The notes beneath the pieces are model-generated. The model made no database searches, was not told the origin of the DNA, and worked only from the letters and a program-made list of their open reading frames with translations. The position numbers and the translations under genes were made by a program. A DNA stretch of 64,000 nucleotides, taken from contig NZ_JACLQU010000003.1 of NCBI RefSeq assembly GCF_016648855.1, positions 119,385 to 183,384 on the forward strand. The letters run 5' to 3'. Numbering within the stretch: position 1 is the stretch's first letter; every line of letters starts with the position of its first letter. This document shows, in pieces, positions 49,741-58,891 of this stretch. The DNA comes from Streptococcus parasanguinis (GTDB lineage: Bacteria; Bacillota; Bacilli; Lactobacillales; Streptococcaceae).

Positions 49741-51018
49741 GCGAATATCCAAGTAATCCAAGACTAATTCACAGAACATCATGTTGGCCCAAGAGAACCA
49801 TTCACGCGAATATTTGGTTGGATCATCCACGTGGAAACTTTCGTGCATGACGCCCGTGCCTCCATCGCAAGCAACCAACTGGTCCAGCAAGAGTTTTTTC
49901 TCAGCTTTATCATTTGTTGTCAATCCTTGAATGGATAAAGCAATCGGCCAGATATAGCGATAAAAGGTATGAGAACTTCCGAGTCCACTTGCGTACTTCC
50001 CTTCATAGAAGTAAGGATTTTCAGGGCTCAAAATAGTCCGACGAGTGGCTTGGTAAACTTCGTCGTCAATCTCGCAGTAGCCCAGATAGGGAGCAGCCAA
50101 CAAACTTGGTACGTTCGGATCATCCATGATGCTAGCATTTCCCAAACCGTCTACCTCAAAGGCATAGATTTTCTCGCCCTTGCTGTTAGTCGTGTAGGCG
50201 TAGTTTTCGATTCCTTCTTGAATCTCCGCTTGCAAGCGTTTGGCATCTGCAATGATGCTGTCACTATCGGCTAGATTCAATGCTGCGAAGATTTCTTGCA
50301 CATAACCCAAGACAACCACTGCAAACATATTGGACGGGATTAAGTAGCTATACTGACAGCAGTCATCACTTGGACGGAAGGCTGACCAGGTCATCCCTGT
50401 CACAGCGAAATCTGGCCCAAAGCCGTCATTCACCAGCGTGTCTTCCTTACGATCTGTATCCCGAACAAAGCGATAAGGGGAATTCTTGTGGTCTTGTTCC
50501 ACTGTCCAGAGATGAAGGATTTCCTTGGTCGCAGTGACAAAGGTTTCATCAAATTGGCTAGTCTCACCTGTTTCCTTCCACAGGAGATAAGCCAGTTGCA
50601 AGGGATAGCAAAGCGAATCCACTTCATACTTGCGCTCCCAAATCCAGCCATTCAAATCGGTATGGTCGGTCTCGTGGTGGCCTTTCCAGTTCTCCTCAAT
50701 ATTAAAAGAGTTAGCATAGGGATCCTTGAGGATCAAGGTCATCTGGCGTTTGACCAAACCAGCAATGGTTTGACGTAAACGAGGATCTCGTTTAGCCACA
50801 TGAAGATAGGGTCTCAATTGAGCCGTTGAGTCACGCAACCACATAGCTGGGATGTCCCCTGTTAACACAAAGGTTGAACCGTCTTCTAAAATTTCAACTG
50901 TATTATCCAAAGTGTCTGTATAGCAACGTTCAAAGACATCCACCCACTCAGGGTACTCCTTAGCTCGCTCAGCCACTTGATCCAACCATTCTCGCACAAT
51001 TTCTTTTGAATAGGTCAT
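49738..51018 (-). CDS. Exo-alpha-1,6-mannosidase, GH125
   Basis: 426 residues with an (alpha/alpha)6-type fold: 'PAMWLRDSTAQLRPYLHVAK', 'TDLNGWIWERKYEVDSLCYPLQLAYLL', 'GMTWSAFRPSDDCCQYSYLIPSNMFA' and C-terminal 'MHESFHVDDPTKYSREWFSWANMMFCELVL'. No signal peptide. It closely resembles the pneumococcal GH125 exo-mannosidase. First gene of the minus operon, divergent from GH92. The TAA stop coincides with the edge of the BOX element. Confidence 0.94.
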   Translation of the reverse strand: MTYSKEIVREWLDQVAERAKEYPEWVDVFERCYTDTLDNTVEILEDGSTFVLTGDIPAMWLRDSTAQLRPYLHVAKRDPRLRQTIAGLVKRQMTLILKDPYANSFNIEENWKGHHETDHTDLNGWIWERKYEVDSLCYPLQLAYLLWKETGETSQFDETFVTATKEILHLWTVEQDHKNSPYRFVRDTDRKEDTLVNDGFGPDFAVTGMTWSAFRPSDDCCQYSYLIPSNMFAVVVLGYVQEIFAALNLADSDSIIADAKRLQAEIQEGIENYAYTTNSKGEKIYAFEVDGLGNASIMDDPNVPSLLAAPYLGYCEIDDEVYQATRRTILSPENPYFYEGKYASGLGSSHTFYRYIWPIALSIQGLTTNDKAEKKLLLDQLVACDGGTGVMHESFHVDDPTKYSREWFSWANMMFCELVLDYLDIR

Positions 51019-51053
51019 TTATTTTCCTCACACGTATCGATTCTTTCCTATTC

Positions 51054-51059
51054 AGTATA
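51054..51059 (-). promoter_or_regulatory. Candidate -10 of the GH125 operon
   Basis: TATACT on the minus strand, 36 bp before the start codon; no clear -35. Confidence 0.4.
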
Positions 51060-51124
51060 AAAGATTTCAAATGGGAAATACATACGCAAACTATAGCCCT
51101 TTTTCTACAAAATTTTCCATTTGA

Positions 51125-51138
51125 TAAAAACGCTATCA
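51125..51138 (+). promoter_or_regulatory. Candidate cre site upstream of GH92
   Basis: TAAAAACGCTATCA matches 13 of 14 cre positions (A instead of G at position 2). It sits where a -35 would be expected for the extended -10 that follows, between two divergent mannosidase genes. Confidence 0.6.
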
Positions 51139-51153
51139 TATTTGACAACACTT

Positions 51154-51162
51154 TGATACAAT
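51154..51162 (+). promoter_or_regulatory. Extended -10 promoter of GH92
   Basis: TG-A-TACAAT, 71 bp before the GH92 start codon. Confidence 0.5.
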
Positions 51163-51233
51163 GAAGGAAATACCACCGCGTGTTCCAAGAAAAACACAGA
51201 TCATTTAAGGTTGATGAAGAAAAAGGAGACAAG

Positions 51234-53309
51234 ATGCGCACACATTGCCAGACCATCGATACCCGTTGGGGAAGCGATAATCATCCTCACTATTCCCACG
51301 GAAACACCCTCCCTTATACAGGAGTCCCTTTTGGGATGAACTACTTCCTTCCTCAGACGACACACGAACAAGGGGCTTGGTTTTTCAACCCCAATCTCCC
51401 TATTTTTCAGGGATTTCGCCTCACCCACCAGCCTAGTCCTTGGATAGGAGACTACACTTGGTGCCTCATCACGCCCATCACGGGGGAAATTGCAAGTTCC
51501 GACCTCTTCCGTCGCCAAAGCAGTTATTCGATGAAAGAAGCTATTTTCCAGCCCCACTACCTCCGTATTTTTTCGGAACGTTATCAGATTCACAGTGAGC
51601 TGGTTCCAAGCCGCTACGGGGCTGTCATGCGCTTTCGAGCACCAGAAAAACTGACACTCTGCTTTCATGCAGCAAAGGAACTAGAGGACTTGACTCTGAC
51701 AGACCAAACCTGCCACTTCCACATTCTGGATCAGGCCCATACCGCAGATACTTCCTACTCTTTCTATCTCCAGTGGCAATTTAGCCAGCCGATTGAGAAC
51801 GTCACTCACATCGATCAAGATCTTTTTCTCACCTTTGCTAGCAAGGAAGTGACCGTCCAATTAGGAACTTCTTATCTGTCTCAAGACATGGCTCACAGCC
51901 ATCTTCCCCACCTTTCCCTAGAGGAAGCTAAAAAAGAGGCAGCCGATCAATGGAATCAGCTGCTAAAACGAATTGAAGTAAAAGATGCCGGAGGGCGTGA
52001 CCAAGCCTTTTTCGATCATTGCCTTTACCGACTCCTCCTTTTCCCTCAAACCTTTTATGAAACAGATACCGAGGAAAATGACTGGCACCTGGATGTCACT
52101 CATAATGAAATCAAACCAGGAAAAGCTTATACCAATATCGGATTTTGGGACCTCTTTCGGACCTCTTTTCCTCTCTTTAGCCTTGTCTACCCCGATTATT
52201 ACCGTCACTTTCTCGAAGGATTTTTAAACACTTACCAGGATACTGGTTTTCTACCAAAATGGTTGGCCCCAGATGAACGAGGGATGATGCCAGGCACCCT
52301 CATCGATGGCGTCTTTGCGGATGCTGTCACTAAAGGGATCGCACCAGACCTACATGAAAACATGCTCACAGCTATGCTCCAGACGGCTCAAAAAACAGAT
52401 CCCACTCAACATTTTGGTCGCCATGGCAATGAAAGCTACACGGCCCTTGGCTACCTCCCCGATGATTTTCACGAAAGTGTGAGCCATAGCCTAGATTATG
52501 CCTATAGTGATTTTTGCATTGCTACCGTTGCCAAGCAATTGGGTCAGACAGAAACAGCCACTCGGTATGCTGCTTCCAGCCTCTCCTACCGAACATTGTA
52601 TGATGCCCAAACAGGCTTTATGAGAGCACGATCCACCAATGGAAACTTTAAAGAACCCTTCTCTCCTATCAGCTGGGGAGGAGATTATGCAGAATGCTCT
52701 GCCACCCAGGCTACTTTTGGAGCCTTACACGACCTCTCCGGTCTGATAGAGCTAATGGGCGGTAAAAAAGCCTTCACCCAACGACTGCTGGATCTGGCCA
52801 ATCAAAAACCTCAATTTGATGTAAGAGGATATGGCTATGAAATCCACGAAATGAGTGAAATGGCCCAAGTCCCATTTGGGCAGATCGCCATCTCCAATCA
52901 ACCCAGCTTTCACATTCCCTACCTCTTCCGTTACAGTCTTCATCCCGAATACACTAATCTCCTGATCCACCAGATCCGTTCCCAAGCTTTTCATCAAGAT
53001 TTCCAAGCCTATCCAGGTGATGAGGACAATGGTAGCCTATCTGCTTGGTACATCTGGTCAGCCCTTGGACTCTATCCAACCTGTCCAGGAAAACCAATCT
53101 ATGATCTGGGCCTCCCTCTCTTTAAAGAAGTCCTTCTCCATCTTCCCAAGCAAGAGCTCAAAATTTGCGCCAACTCACACACTGCAGGCGCCTATTTCAT
53201 CCAAAAAGCCCTATTAGATGGCAAAGAGAAACAAGAGGTTTCCCATCAAGATCTCCTTGAAGCCCAATTGCTCCAGTTTGAGCTTTCTTGGCTCCCCCCA
53301 CATGCATAA
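51234..53309 (+). CDS. Alpha-1,2-mannosidase, GH92
   Basis: 691 residues from the ATG at 51234 (AAAAGGAG). GH92 hallmarks: 'GNTLPYTGVPFGMN' near the start, 'YTNIGFWDLFRT' and the C-terminal 'GDEDNGSLSAWYIWSALGLYPTCPG'. No signal peptide, so a cytoplasmic form. It would remove alpha-1,2-mannose from high-mannose glycans, completing the set with GH38 and GH125. Transcribed divergently from GH125, probably under CcpA control. Confidence 0.93.
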   Translation: MRTHCQTIDTRWGSDNHPHYSHGNTLPYTGVPFGMNYFLPQTTHEQGAWFFNPNLPIFQGFRLTHQPSPWIGDYTWCLITPITGEIASSDLFRRQSSYSMKEAIFQPHYLRIFSERYQIHSELVPSRYGAVMRFRAPEKLTLCFHAAKELEDLTLTDQTCHFHILDQAHTADTSYSFYLQWQFSQPIENVTHIDQDLFLTFASKEVTVQLGTSYLSQDMAHSHLPHLSLEEAKKEAADQWNQLLKRIEVKDAGGRDQAFFDHCLYRLLLFPQTFYETDTEENDWHLDVTHNEIKPGKAYTNIGFWDLFRTSFPLFSLVYPDYYRHFLEGFLNTYQDTGFLPKWLAPDERGMMPGTLIDGVFADAVTKGIAPDLHENMLTAMLQTAQKTDPTQHFGRHGNESYTALGYLPDDFHESVSHSLDYAYSDFCIATVAKQLGQTETATRYAASSLSYRTLYDAQTGFMRARSTNGNFKEPFSPISWGGDYAECSATQATFGALHDLSGLIELMGGKKAFTQRLLDLANQKPQFDVRGYGYEIHEMSEMAQVPFGQIAISNQPSFHIPYLFRYSLHPEYTNLLIHQIRSQAFHQDFQAYPGDEDNGSLSAWYIWSALGLYPTCPGKPIYDLGLPLFKEVLLHLPKQELKICANSHTAGAYFIQKALLDGKEKQEVSHQDLLEAQLLQFELSWLPPHA

Positions 53310-53318
53310 GAAAAGAGA

Positions 53319-53428
53319 GTGGGACAGAAATCGGTAATTCGTTAGAATTCGATTTCGTCGTCCCACCTCCGCACAGTTGAGTAGGGCTGTAAAAGCTGAT
53401 GAAATCAGCGTAGTAGAGCCCACTCAAC
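53319..53428. repeat. Intergenic double-hairpin repeat
   Basis: Two adjacent dyads: GTGGGAC/GTCCCAC (53319-53325, 53360-53366), and GTTGAGTaGGGCT with its complement (53376-53388, 53415-53428) enclosing AGCTGAT/ATCAGC. The arrangement resembles intergenic repeats found in oral streptococci; no second copy is present in this window. Confidence 0.55.
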
Positions 53429-53461
53429 CACTGCGTCTTGCTCGACAATCCAAAAACAATT

Positions 53462-53497
53462 AAGAGGCTAGGACTTTTGTCCCAGCCTCTTTTTTTC
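53462..53497 (+). terminator. Terminator of GH92
   Basis: A 13-bp stem with one mismatch (53462-53474 with 53479-53491), loop TTTT, then T7. Confidence 0.85.
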
Positions 53498-53499
53498 TG

Positions 53500-54069
53500 T
53501 TATTCATCTCCTACATGATAGTAGATCGAGCCTTGTTCCCCAAAACTAGCGATACCAACACCAGACCACATGCGGTTTTTAGAGGCATCTGATGTGTCCT
53601 TAAAGACGACTTGTCCTTGATCATCGACCTGATCACCAATGGTCACTCCTGCAGGAATATACTCCAACAAGAAGCCTCCATCACGACCACCATAAATGCC
53701 TTCTGATGCTGTTCCATAATCCGTCAAAGAAGCTCCATAGCCCTCTAACTCTTGTGAGACCAACCCTTTGTCGTTAAAGACCAGCTTGTTTCCCTTATCA
53801 TCTTGCCAGACACCAGCAATACTGCTGTAGTCTCCATTGGCAATCGCTTCAAGATCCATTTTCTTCACTTCTTTTTTCTCTTCTTTTTTCTCTTCTTTTT
53901 TTTCTTTCTCCTTCACTTCCGAACTAGAAGCATCCGTCTTTTTGACTTCAGAAGAGGTCGTCGTTTGACTAGAGGAAGGGGTTGATTTTTTGCTCGCTCC
54001 CTGTTGCGAACAAGCCACCAACAGGACCACACTGAGAATACTCACAAGAATTGCACCAACTTTTTTCAT
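53500..54069 (-). CDS. DUF6287 domain lipoprotein
   Basis: 189 residues. Signal peptide with lipobox 'VLLVAC' (Cys20), a Ser/Thr then Glu/Lys-rich linker (about 24-70) and a C-terminal DUF6287-like domain ('LEAIANGDYSSIAGVWQDDKGNKLVF'). Surface-anchored; function unknown. Monocistronic, between GH92 and adcA. Confidence 0.8.
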   Translation of the reverse strand: MKKVGAILVSILSVVLLVACSQQGASKKSTPSSSQTTTSSEVKKTDASSSEVKEKEKKEEKKEEKKEVKKMDLEAIANGDYSSIAGVWQDDKGNKLVFNDKGLVSQELEGYGASLTDYGTASEGIYGGRDGGFLLEYIPAGVTIGDQVDDQGQVVFKDTSDASKNRMWSGVGIASFGEQGSIYYHVGDE

Positions 54070-54159
54070 TTAAAATTCCCCATACATTTTTTTAGTTTAA
54101 AGCCCTTTCATTGTAACGTATTTTCAAGCATTTGACAAGCTTCACTCCTCATTTTTAAT

Positions 54160-54197
54160 CAAAAAGAGACCGGGATAATCAGTCCTAGTCTCTATTT
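54160..54197 (-). terminator. Terminator of adcRCBA
   Basis: AGAGAC/GTCTCT with an inner helix is followed by T5 on the minus strand. Confidence 0.75.
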
Positions 54198-54208
54198 TGA
54201 TACAACTC

Positions 54209-55714
54209 TTAATGAGCCAGCATTTCCTGTGCCACTTCTAAACCAGATAAGTTCGAAGGATAATACGTTGGCCAATTTTCCAACTCATCATAAAGCGCCT
54301 CTTGACTCTTTCCTCCATGGAAAATGTGGAAGTGAGCTGCCTTTACCGGAGTAATTTCATGGTCACTAAATTGAACATATTTGAAGTCTCCCGCATCGCT
54401 CTCCTTGGCTTCAAAGAGATAACGAACACCACGATTCCCCTTCTTATAAGTCAAAATGTGCTTACCTACGTATTTATAAGTATATTTCTTAGAAGATCCT
54501 TTTTGATAAAACTCCATTGAATCCTTATCAATCTTAATCCGATCAATATCTGTTTGGTAACCCTTGGTATAATATTCCTTATACTCAGCGGCCGTCATGG
54601 TTGGATTTAATTTTGCCTTATAATCAAAGACCTGATCCAACGTTCCATCTTGCAAGTATGGATAAACCGATTTCCAATCACCCGCATAATTTGCTAAGCT
54701 ACGATCCTTCACTTGACTATCCTCGAAATAGCCCTTTTGAACCGTCTTAGAATCTTCCTCATGTTCCGGTTGAATATCCTTACCATCTTGTGACGTTGTT
54801 TTCTCGAGCGCCTTCAGATTTTCCTTCATAACAGACACGTAGTTTTCGCCATCTTTCATTTCTTGATCCGTCAAACTTTCCAAAGGATTTAAGACAGCCA
54901 ACTCAACACCAGCTTCAGAAGACAAGGTTTTCGCCAAGGACTTAGAAGCATTTTCCTCAAAGTAAATGACCTTGATCTCATTTTTCTTGATATACTCTGT
55001 CAATTCACGCAATCGTGCAGCAGAAGGCTCGCTATCAGGTGAAATCCCTGAAATGGCTACCTGGTTTAATCCATAATCTAAGGCCAAGTAACGGAAAGCC
55101 GCGTGTTGGGTCACGAAATTCTTTTGTTTCGCATCTTTCAAGCCATCCTGATAAGCTTGATCCAAGGCCTGTAATTTCTTTAGATAGGCTTGGGCATTTT
55201 TCTCAAACGTTTTTTTCTTATCTGGATAAGCTGCCACCAACTGATCACGAATCGACTCTACCATCTTCATGGCACGATGTGGAGAGAGCCAAAGGTGAGG
55301 ATCATATTCATGATGGTGTTCTTCGCCCCCTTCGTGTTCATGTTCCTCTTCCAATCCAGGAAGCAAGACCATGCCCTTGGTGGCATCGATCACTTTGGTT
55401 TTCTTATCCTTCATGGATTTCAAAAGATTTGGAACCCACGTTTCCATGTTTTCATTCTCATAAACGAAAACATCCGAATCTTGAATCATAGCCCGCCCCT
55501 TAGCAGACAATTCATATTCATGAGGCTCTGATCCCGCTCCAATGAGCAGGTCTACCGTTCCTTCATCTCCGACAATATTTTTTGTAAAATCATAAACAGG
55601 ATAGAAAGTGGTCATCACTTTTAATTTCCCATTTTGACTCTGACTTTTGCCACAAGCTGCCAAGACAAGGGTCAAAGCCACTAACAATAACCAACCAAAT
55701 TTTTTAAAGTTCAT
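54209..55714 (-). CDS. adcA: Zinc-binding lipoprotein AdcA with ZinT domain
   Basis: 501 residues. Lipobox 'VLAACGK' (Cys21). ZnuA-like domain (about 30-310) with His65 ('GSEPHEYEL'), a His/Glu-rich zinc-collecting loop (about 118-137, 'EHEHEGGEEHHHEYDPH') and further His ligands; C-terminal ZinT domain (about 325-501, 'YAGDWKSVYPYLQDGTLDQVF', 'AHFHIFHG'). It delivers zinc to AdcBC. Last gene of adcR-adcC-adcB-adcA. Confidence 0.96.
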   Translation of the reverse strand: MNFKKFGWLLLVALTLVLAACGKSQSQNGKLKVMTTFYPVYDFTKNIVGDEGTVDLLIGAGSEPHEYELSAKGRAMIQDSDVFVYENENMETWVPNLLKSMKDKKTKVIDATKGMVLLPGLEEEHEHEGGEEHHHEYDPHLWLSPHRAMKMVESIRDQLVAAYPDKKKTFEKNAQAYLKKLQALDQAYQDGLKDAKQKNFVTQHAAFRYLALDYGLNQVAISGISPDSEPSAARLRELTEYIKKNEIKVIYFEENASKSLAKTLSSEAGVELAVLNPLESLTDQEMKDGENYVSVMKENLKALEKTTSQDGKDIQPEHEEDSKTVQKGYFEDSQVKDRSLANYAGDWKSVYPYLQDGTLDQVFDYKAKLNPTMTAAEYKEYYTKGYQTDIDRIKIDKDSMEFYQKGSSKKYTYKYVGKHILTYKKGNRGVRYLFEAKESDAGDFKYVQFSDHEITPVKAAHFHIFHGGKSQEALYDELENWPTYYPSNLSGLEVAQEMLAH

Positions 55715-55716
55715 AT

Positions 55717-56520
55717 CTACTTCCTCAAACGTGATCCAAGATTCACAAGCAAGAACAAGGCCACAAATAAAAGCGTGATGCTGGCACTCGCCGGTGTATC
55801 TGCAATATAAGACAAAATCAACCCACTAAACATCCCGATAAAACCAATGATGACCGCAATCAGCATGACCCCACGGAAGTTCTTCCCTAATTTCAGGGCA
55901 ATACTAGCCGGTAAGACCATGATGGTTGAAACCAATAACGATCCTGCTGCAGGAATCATTAAGGCGATAGCAACCCCCGTCACCACATTAAATAAGATAG
56001 ACATGGTTCGGACCGGAAGCCCATCCACAAAGGCTGTATCTTCATCAAAGGTCAAAATATACATAGGACGCAAGAATAAGGCCGTCAGCACTAATACAAC
56101 GAAAGCAATCACAAACAAGGCGATCACCTGTTCATCCGTAATGGTTAGGGTAGAACCAAACAAATACTGATCCAAGCTCATCGAGCTTTTCCCACCACCA
56201 CGCATCAGTACTAAAGCTAGGGCAAGACCAGTGGACATTAAAATTGCCGTCCCGATCTCCATAAAGTCCTTAAATAAGGTCCGCAAATACTCAAGAAAGA
56301 CCGCAGCAATAATGACAATGATCATAGTCGAGAGCGTCGGAGAGATCCCAAGAAAAAGTCCAAAAGCGACACCCGCAAGAGAGACGTGACTCAGCGTATC
56401 ACTCATCAGACTCTGCCGTCTCAAAATCAAGAAAATCCCTAACACAGGAGAAAAAAGACTCATGGCAACCATAGCCAACAAGGCCCGCTGCATAAAATCA
56501 TACTGGAATAAATCAAGCAT
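55717..56520 (-). CDS. adcB: Zinc ABC transporter permease AdcB
   Basis: 267 residues from the ATG at 56520, overlapping the end of adcC by 8 bp; GGGGAGGG precedes it. About eight hydrophobic segments of the ABC-3 family ('[11 protein letters not shown]'-like region, '[21 protein letters not shown]'). Membrane channel of the zinc importer. Confidence 0.94.
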   Translation of the reverse strand: MLDLFQYDFMQRALLAMVAMSLFSPVLGIFLILRRQSLMSDTLSHVSLAGVAFGLFLGISPTLSTMIIVIIAAVFLEYLRTLFKDFMEIGTAILMSTGLALALVLMRGGGKSSMSLDQYLFGSTLTITDEQVIALFVIAFVVLVLTALFLRPMYILTFDEDTAFVDGLPVRTMSILFNVVTGVAIALMIPAAGSLLVSTIMVLPASIALKLGKNFRGVMLIAVIIGFIGMFSGLILSYIADTPASASITLLFVALFLLVNLGSRLRK

Positions 56521-57217
56521 GGTCACCCTCCCCTTCTGTATCATGGACGTTAAAACATCTCCAAGGAGAGCTTTGGTCACGAACCAAATGAATATTCCGA
56601 TCCGCAAATTGGTTAACCTCTTCAGGATCATGCGTGATCATCAAAACAGATTTTTGATGGTGATGCGCACTGTGATGCATCAACTCATAAAAATCACTCT
56701 TTGTCGTCGCATCCATCCCTGTCGTCGGTTCATCTAAAACAAAGATATCCGGATCTGAAGCAAACATCCGAGCAATGACGGCCCGCTGTTTCTGACCACC
56801 AGACAAAGAACCAATCGCCCGATCCTTGAACTCCAGCATCCCAACAGATTCTAAACTCTTCAGAATATGTTTTTCATCGTGCTCATTCAACTTTCGAAAC
56901 CAGCCTTTACGAGGATACCGACCTGACTTCACAAATTCATAGACCGTACTGGGGAACCCAGCATTAAAACTAGCAATCTGTTGCGGCAAATAAGCAATCC
57001 TTAACTTCTTTCCCTTTACATTTGTCTTTGAAATCTCAACTGTCCCGACCTTTGGCTGTAGAATGCCAAGACTAGCCTTAATCAAGGTTGACTTAGCAGC
57101 CCCATTCTCACCAGTCAGCGTAACAAACTCTCCACTATCTAAGTAGTAATTGATCCCTTCCAGAACCGGTTCTCGATCATAATAGAACGATAAATTTGAA
57201 ACCGTAATATACCTCAA
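56513..57217 (-). CDS. adcC: Zinc ABC transporter ATPase AdcC
   Basis: 234 residues: Walker A '[10 protein letters not shown]' (Ala where most ABC proteins have Gly, as in other AdcC proteins), Q-loop 'IAYLPQQ', signature '[12 protein letters not shown]', Walker B '[13 protein letters not shown]'. Powers zinc import with AdcA and AdcB. Separated from adcR by one base. Confidence 0.95.
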   Translation of the reverse strand: MRYITVSNLSFYYDREPVLEGINYYLDSGEFVTLTGENGAAKSTLIKASLGILQPKVGTVEISKTNVKGKKLRIAYLPQQIASFNAGFPSTVYEFVKSGRYPRKGWFRKLNEHDEKHILKSLESVGMLEFKDRAIGSLSGGQKQRAVIARMFASDPDIFVLDEPTTGMDATTKSDFYELMHHSAHHHQKSVLMITHDPEEVNQFADRNIHLVRDQSSPWRCFNVHDTEGEGDHA

Positions 57218-57218
57218 A

Positions 57219-57656
57219 CTATAACTCCTCTTCCAATAAATCTAAAAACCGCGAAATAACCCCTTGCTCATTCTTAGTAAACTTCGACAAAACATCCTCA
57301 TAAGTGTGAAGGGTATGCTGATGGTGGTGCTGATGCTCTAATGCAATCGGCTTACCAATCTCAGTTAAGCGATAATAGAGAACACGAGCATCATTCTCAT
57401 CGCGATAAGTCTCTAACATCCCCTGGCTTAATAAAGGTTTCACAGCCTTCGTGATAGCCGCCTGACTAACATTCAATTTCTTTGCTAAGACAGAATTGGT
57501 TAGAGCTTCATCAGAAACCAGCATCAAAATATGTTCCTGAGTGTTGGTTAATGAAACACCACTTGTACAAGAACCAACTAAAATCTCATGCTGATTTTCT
57601 GATAACAATAAAATAGAATTTAAAAATCGATCGATTTTATTTGCAACTTCAGACAA
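57219..57656 (-). CDS. adcR: Zinc-responsive MarR-type repressor AdcR
   Basis: 145 residues starting at TTG (57656), with AAGGAG upstream. The winged helix is in '[23 protein letters not shown]'. The zinc residues known from S. pneumoniae AdcR are all present: E24, C30, E41, H42, E107, H108, H112. With zinc bound it represses the operon through the operator in its own promoter. Confidence 0.95.
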   Translation of the reverse strand: MSEVANKIDRFLNSILLLSENQHEILVGSCTSGVSLTNTQEHILMLVSDEALTNSVLAKKLNVSQAAITKAVKPLLSQGMLETYRDENDARVLYYRLTEIGKPIALEHQHHHQHTLHTYEDVLSKFTKNEQGVISRFLDLLEEEL

Positions 57657-57687
57657 AATTAACTCCTTCTAATTCATTAAATGAAAC

Positions 57688-57699
57688 TTTACCGGTTAA
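57688..57699 (-). promoter_or_regulatory. AdcR operator
   Basis: TTAACCGGTAAA on the minus strand matches 11 of 12 positions of the AdcR box TTAACYRGTTAA. It abuts and overlaps the -10 by one base. Confidence 0.85.
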
Positions 57700-57707
57700 T
57701 TATATCA
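57699..57707 (-). promoter_or_regulatory. Extended -10 promoter of adcRCBA
   Basis: TG-A-TATAAT on the minus strand, directly upstream of the AdcR box. Confidence 0.75.
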
Positions 57708-57725
57708 CAAAAAAGAAAAAAAATA

Positions 57726-57750
57726 AACAAAAAAAGGAGTAAAACTCCTT
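57726..57750 (-). terminator. Original terminator of the tRNA operon, stranded by integration
   Basis: AAGGAG/CTCCTT with a 5-nt loop and T7 on the minus strand, 7 bp beyond attL. Before the element inserted it would have ended the minus-strand tRNA transcript. Confidence 0.65.
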
Positions 57751-57756
57751 CATAAT

Positions 57757-57812
57757 CTATACCGGCGGCCGGGGTCGAACCGGCACGTCCTTGCGGACAC
57801 TGGATTTTGAGT
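57757..57812. repeat. attL: truncated 3' half of tRNA-Leu
   Basis: 56 bp identical to 63228-63283, covering the tRNA-Leu 3' end through the anticodon loop. The remaining tRNA 5' half is absent here, so this copy is not a functional gene. Confidence 0.93.
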
Positions 57813-57981
57813 TCTATGAATACACTTTTTAAATCTTATATCCTTGATTTAATAGGGTTTTGGGACTTTTGAATCTTGCAAAATAGACTCATTTTTCAAA
57901 TTTTAGTAACTTTTTGGTAACACTCCATAACTTATCGTCCTAAGATCATCATCAGAGAATCTCGCTATCTTAATTATATTC

Positions 57982-58010
57982 TTCACTATTTTTAAAATAA
58001 TTGCTATAAT
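57982..58010 (+). promoter_or_regulatory. Promoter of the SRPBCC gene
   Basis: TTCACT, 17-bp spacer, TATAAT (58005-58010). Confidence 0.6.
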
Positions 58011-58073
58011 ATAAGTCAATCATCAAAATGACTATTGATTGAAATTAATTTAAATAGAGAGGTGGCACTAGAT

Positions 58074-58529
58074 ATGATGGACTTTAATGTAGTATGTGAT
58101 TTTAATGCACTTGTTTTTGCTGAAGAACATATAATTATTCATGCAGAAAGAGATAAAATTATGGCAGTATTATCTGAAATCAATAATTGGCATAACTGGC
58201 GTAATGGAATTTCAGAAATAAAATTATTAGCATCTCACATTCAAGAGGGGGCAAAATTTGAATGGAAATCAGGAGGTCTAAAATATAAATCCGAAATCCA
58301 TACAGCTTCAGCTGCATGTTTTGGATGGACAGGTAATACAATAGGAGCTCATGCAATTCATAATTGGTATATAAAAAAATTATCAAATGGATCTTCTGAG
58401 GTTGTAGTTCAAGAGAGTTTAAGTGGCTGGTCTATCTTATTATTAAGGAAAATGATGAGACGTGAATTGCCTATCTTACTAAAAAAAGATCTTCAAGAGT
58501 TAAAATTTGCATGTGAAAATAAATTATAG
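58074..58529 (+). CDS. SRPBCC (START-like) domain protein
   Basis: 151 residues from the ATG at 58074, after GAGAGGTGG. Helix-grip fold pattern: 'ERDKIMAVLSEINNWHNWRNGISEI', 'GAKFEWKSGGLKYKSEI', 'FGWTGNTIGAHAIHNWYI' and a long C-terminal helix ('LLRKMMRRELPILLKKDL'). Such proteins bind hydrophobic ligands or act as cyclases; no function can be assigned. It lies at the attL end with its own promoter and terminator, like accessory cargo. Confidence 0.75.
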   Translation: MMDFNVVCDFNALVFAEEHIIIHAERDKIMAVLSEINNWHNWRNGISEIKLLASHIQEGAKFEWKSGGLKYKSEIHTASAACFGWTGNTIGAHAIHNWYIKKLSNGSSEVVVQESLSGWSILLLRKMMRRELPILLKKDLQELKFACENKL

Positions 58530-58593
58530 AAGTAATTAGTTTTTTAAAAATGAATTTTAAATTTATTGACTGTATTAGCTAGAGTGATTGATT

Positions 58594-58629
58594 AGAGAGA
58601 GTCGATTTTGAGTCGGTTCTCTCTTTTTG
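58594..58629 (+). terminator. Terminator of the SRPBCC gene
   Basis: AGAGAGA/TCTCTCT stem, followed by T5. Confidence 0.75.
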
Positions 58630-58661
58630 TTAATGATAAATTGCAAGAATAAGTACAACAT

Positions 58662-58796
58662 TTACTCAAACTCATCCACTAGAGCTTCACAAGCAGTTCT
58701 GTAAGCCAAATATTTTCGTTGTCGGTGATTGATATCATATAAGGGCTTGTTCAAAGCCTCATCAGAAGTTCTCTACCAGTGGATATCAGTCAAACT
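58662..58796 (-). pseudogene. IS30-family transposase remnant (C-terminal end)
   Basis: The minus strand encodes 35 residues before TAA with the IS30 hallmark 'YDINHRQRKYLAYRTACEAL'. In the same frame upstream lie 'SLTDIHW', a TAG stop and more decay. The rest of the transposase and its terminal repeats are missing. The 360-bp gap holds nothing else recognisable. Confidence 0.7.
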
Positions 58797-58891
58797 CTTT
58801 CCCCTTTCAACTATAAACAACCTTCATAAAATAAAATCACTCAACAAGAATATACTAATCTTTACCTATTGAAACTTAATCAAATAAACCA

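Noticed and set aside
57757..57840. A tRNA-Leu gene at the left end of the element
   Set aside because: Only the 3' half (to the anticodon loop) matches; the following bases do not form the D arm or acceptor 5' strand.
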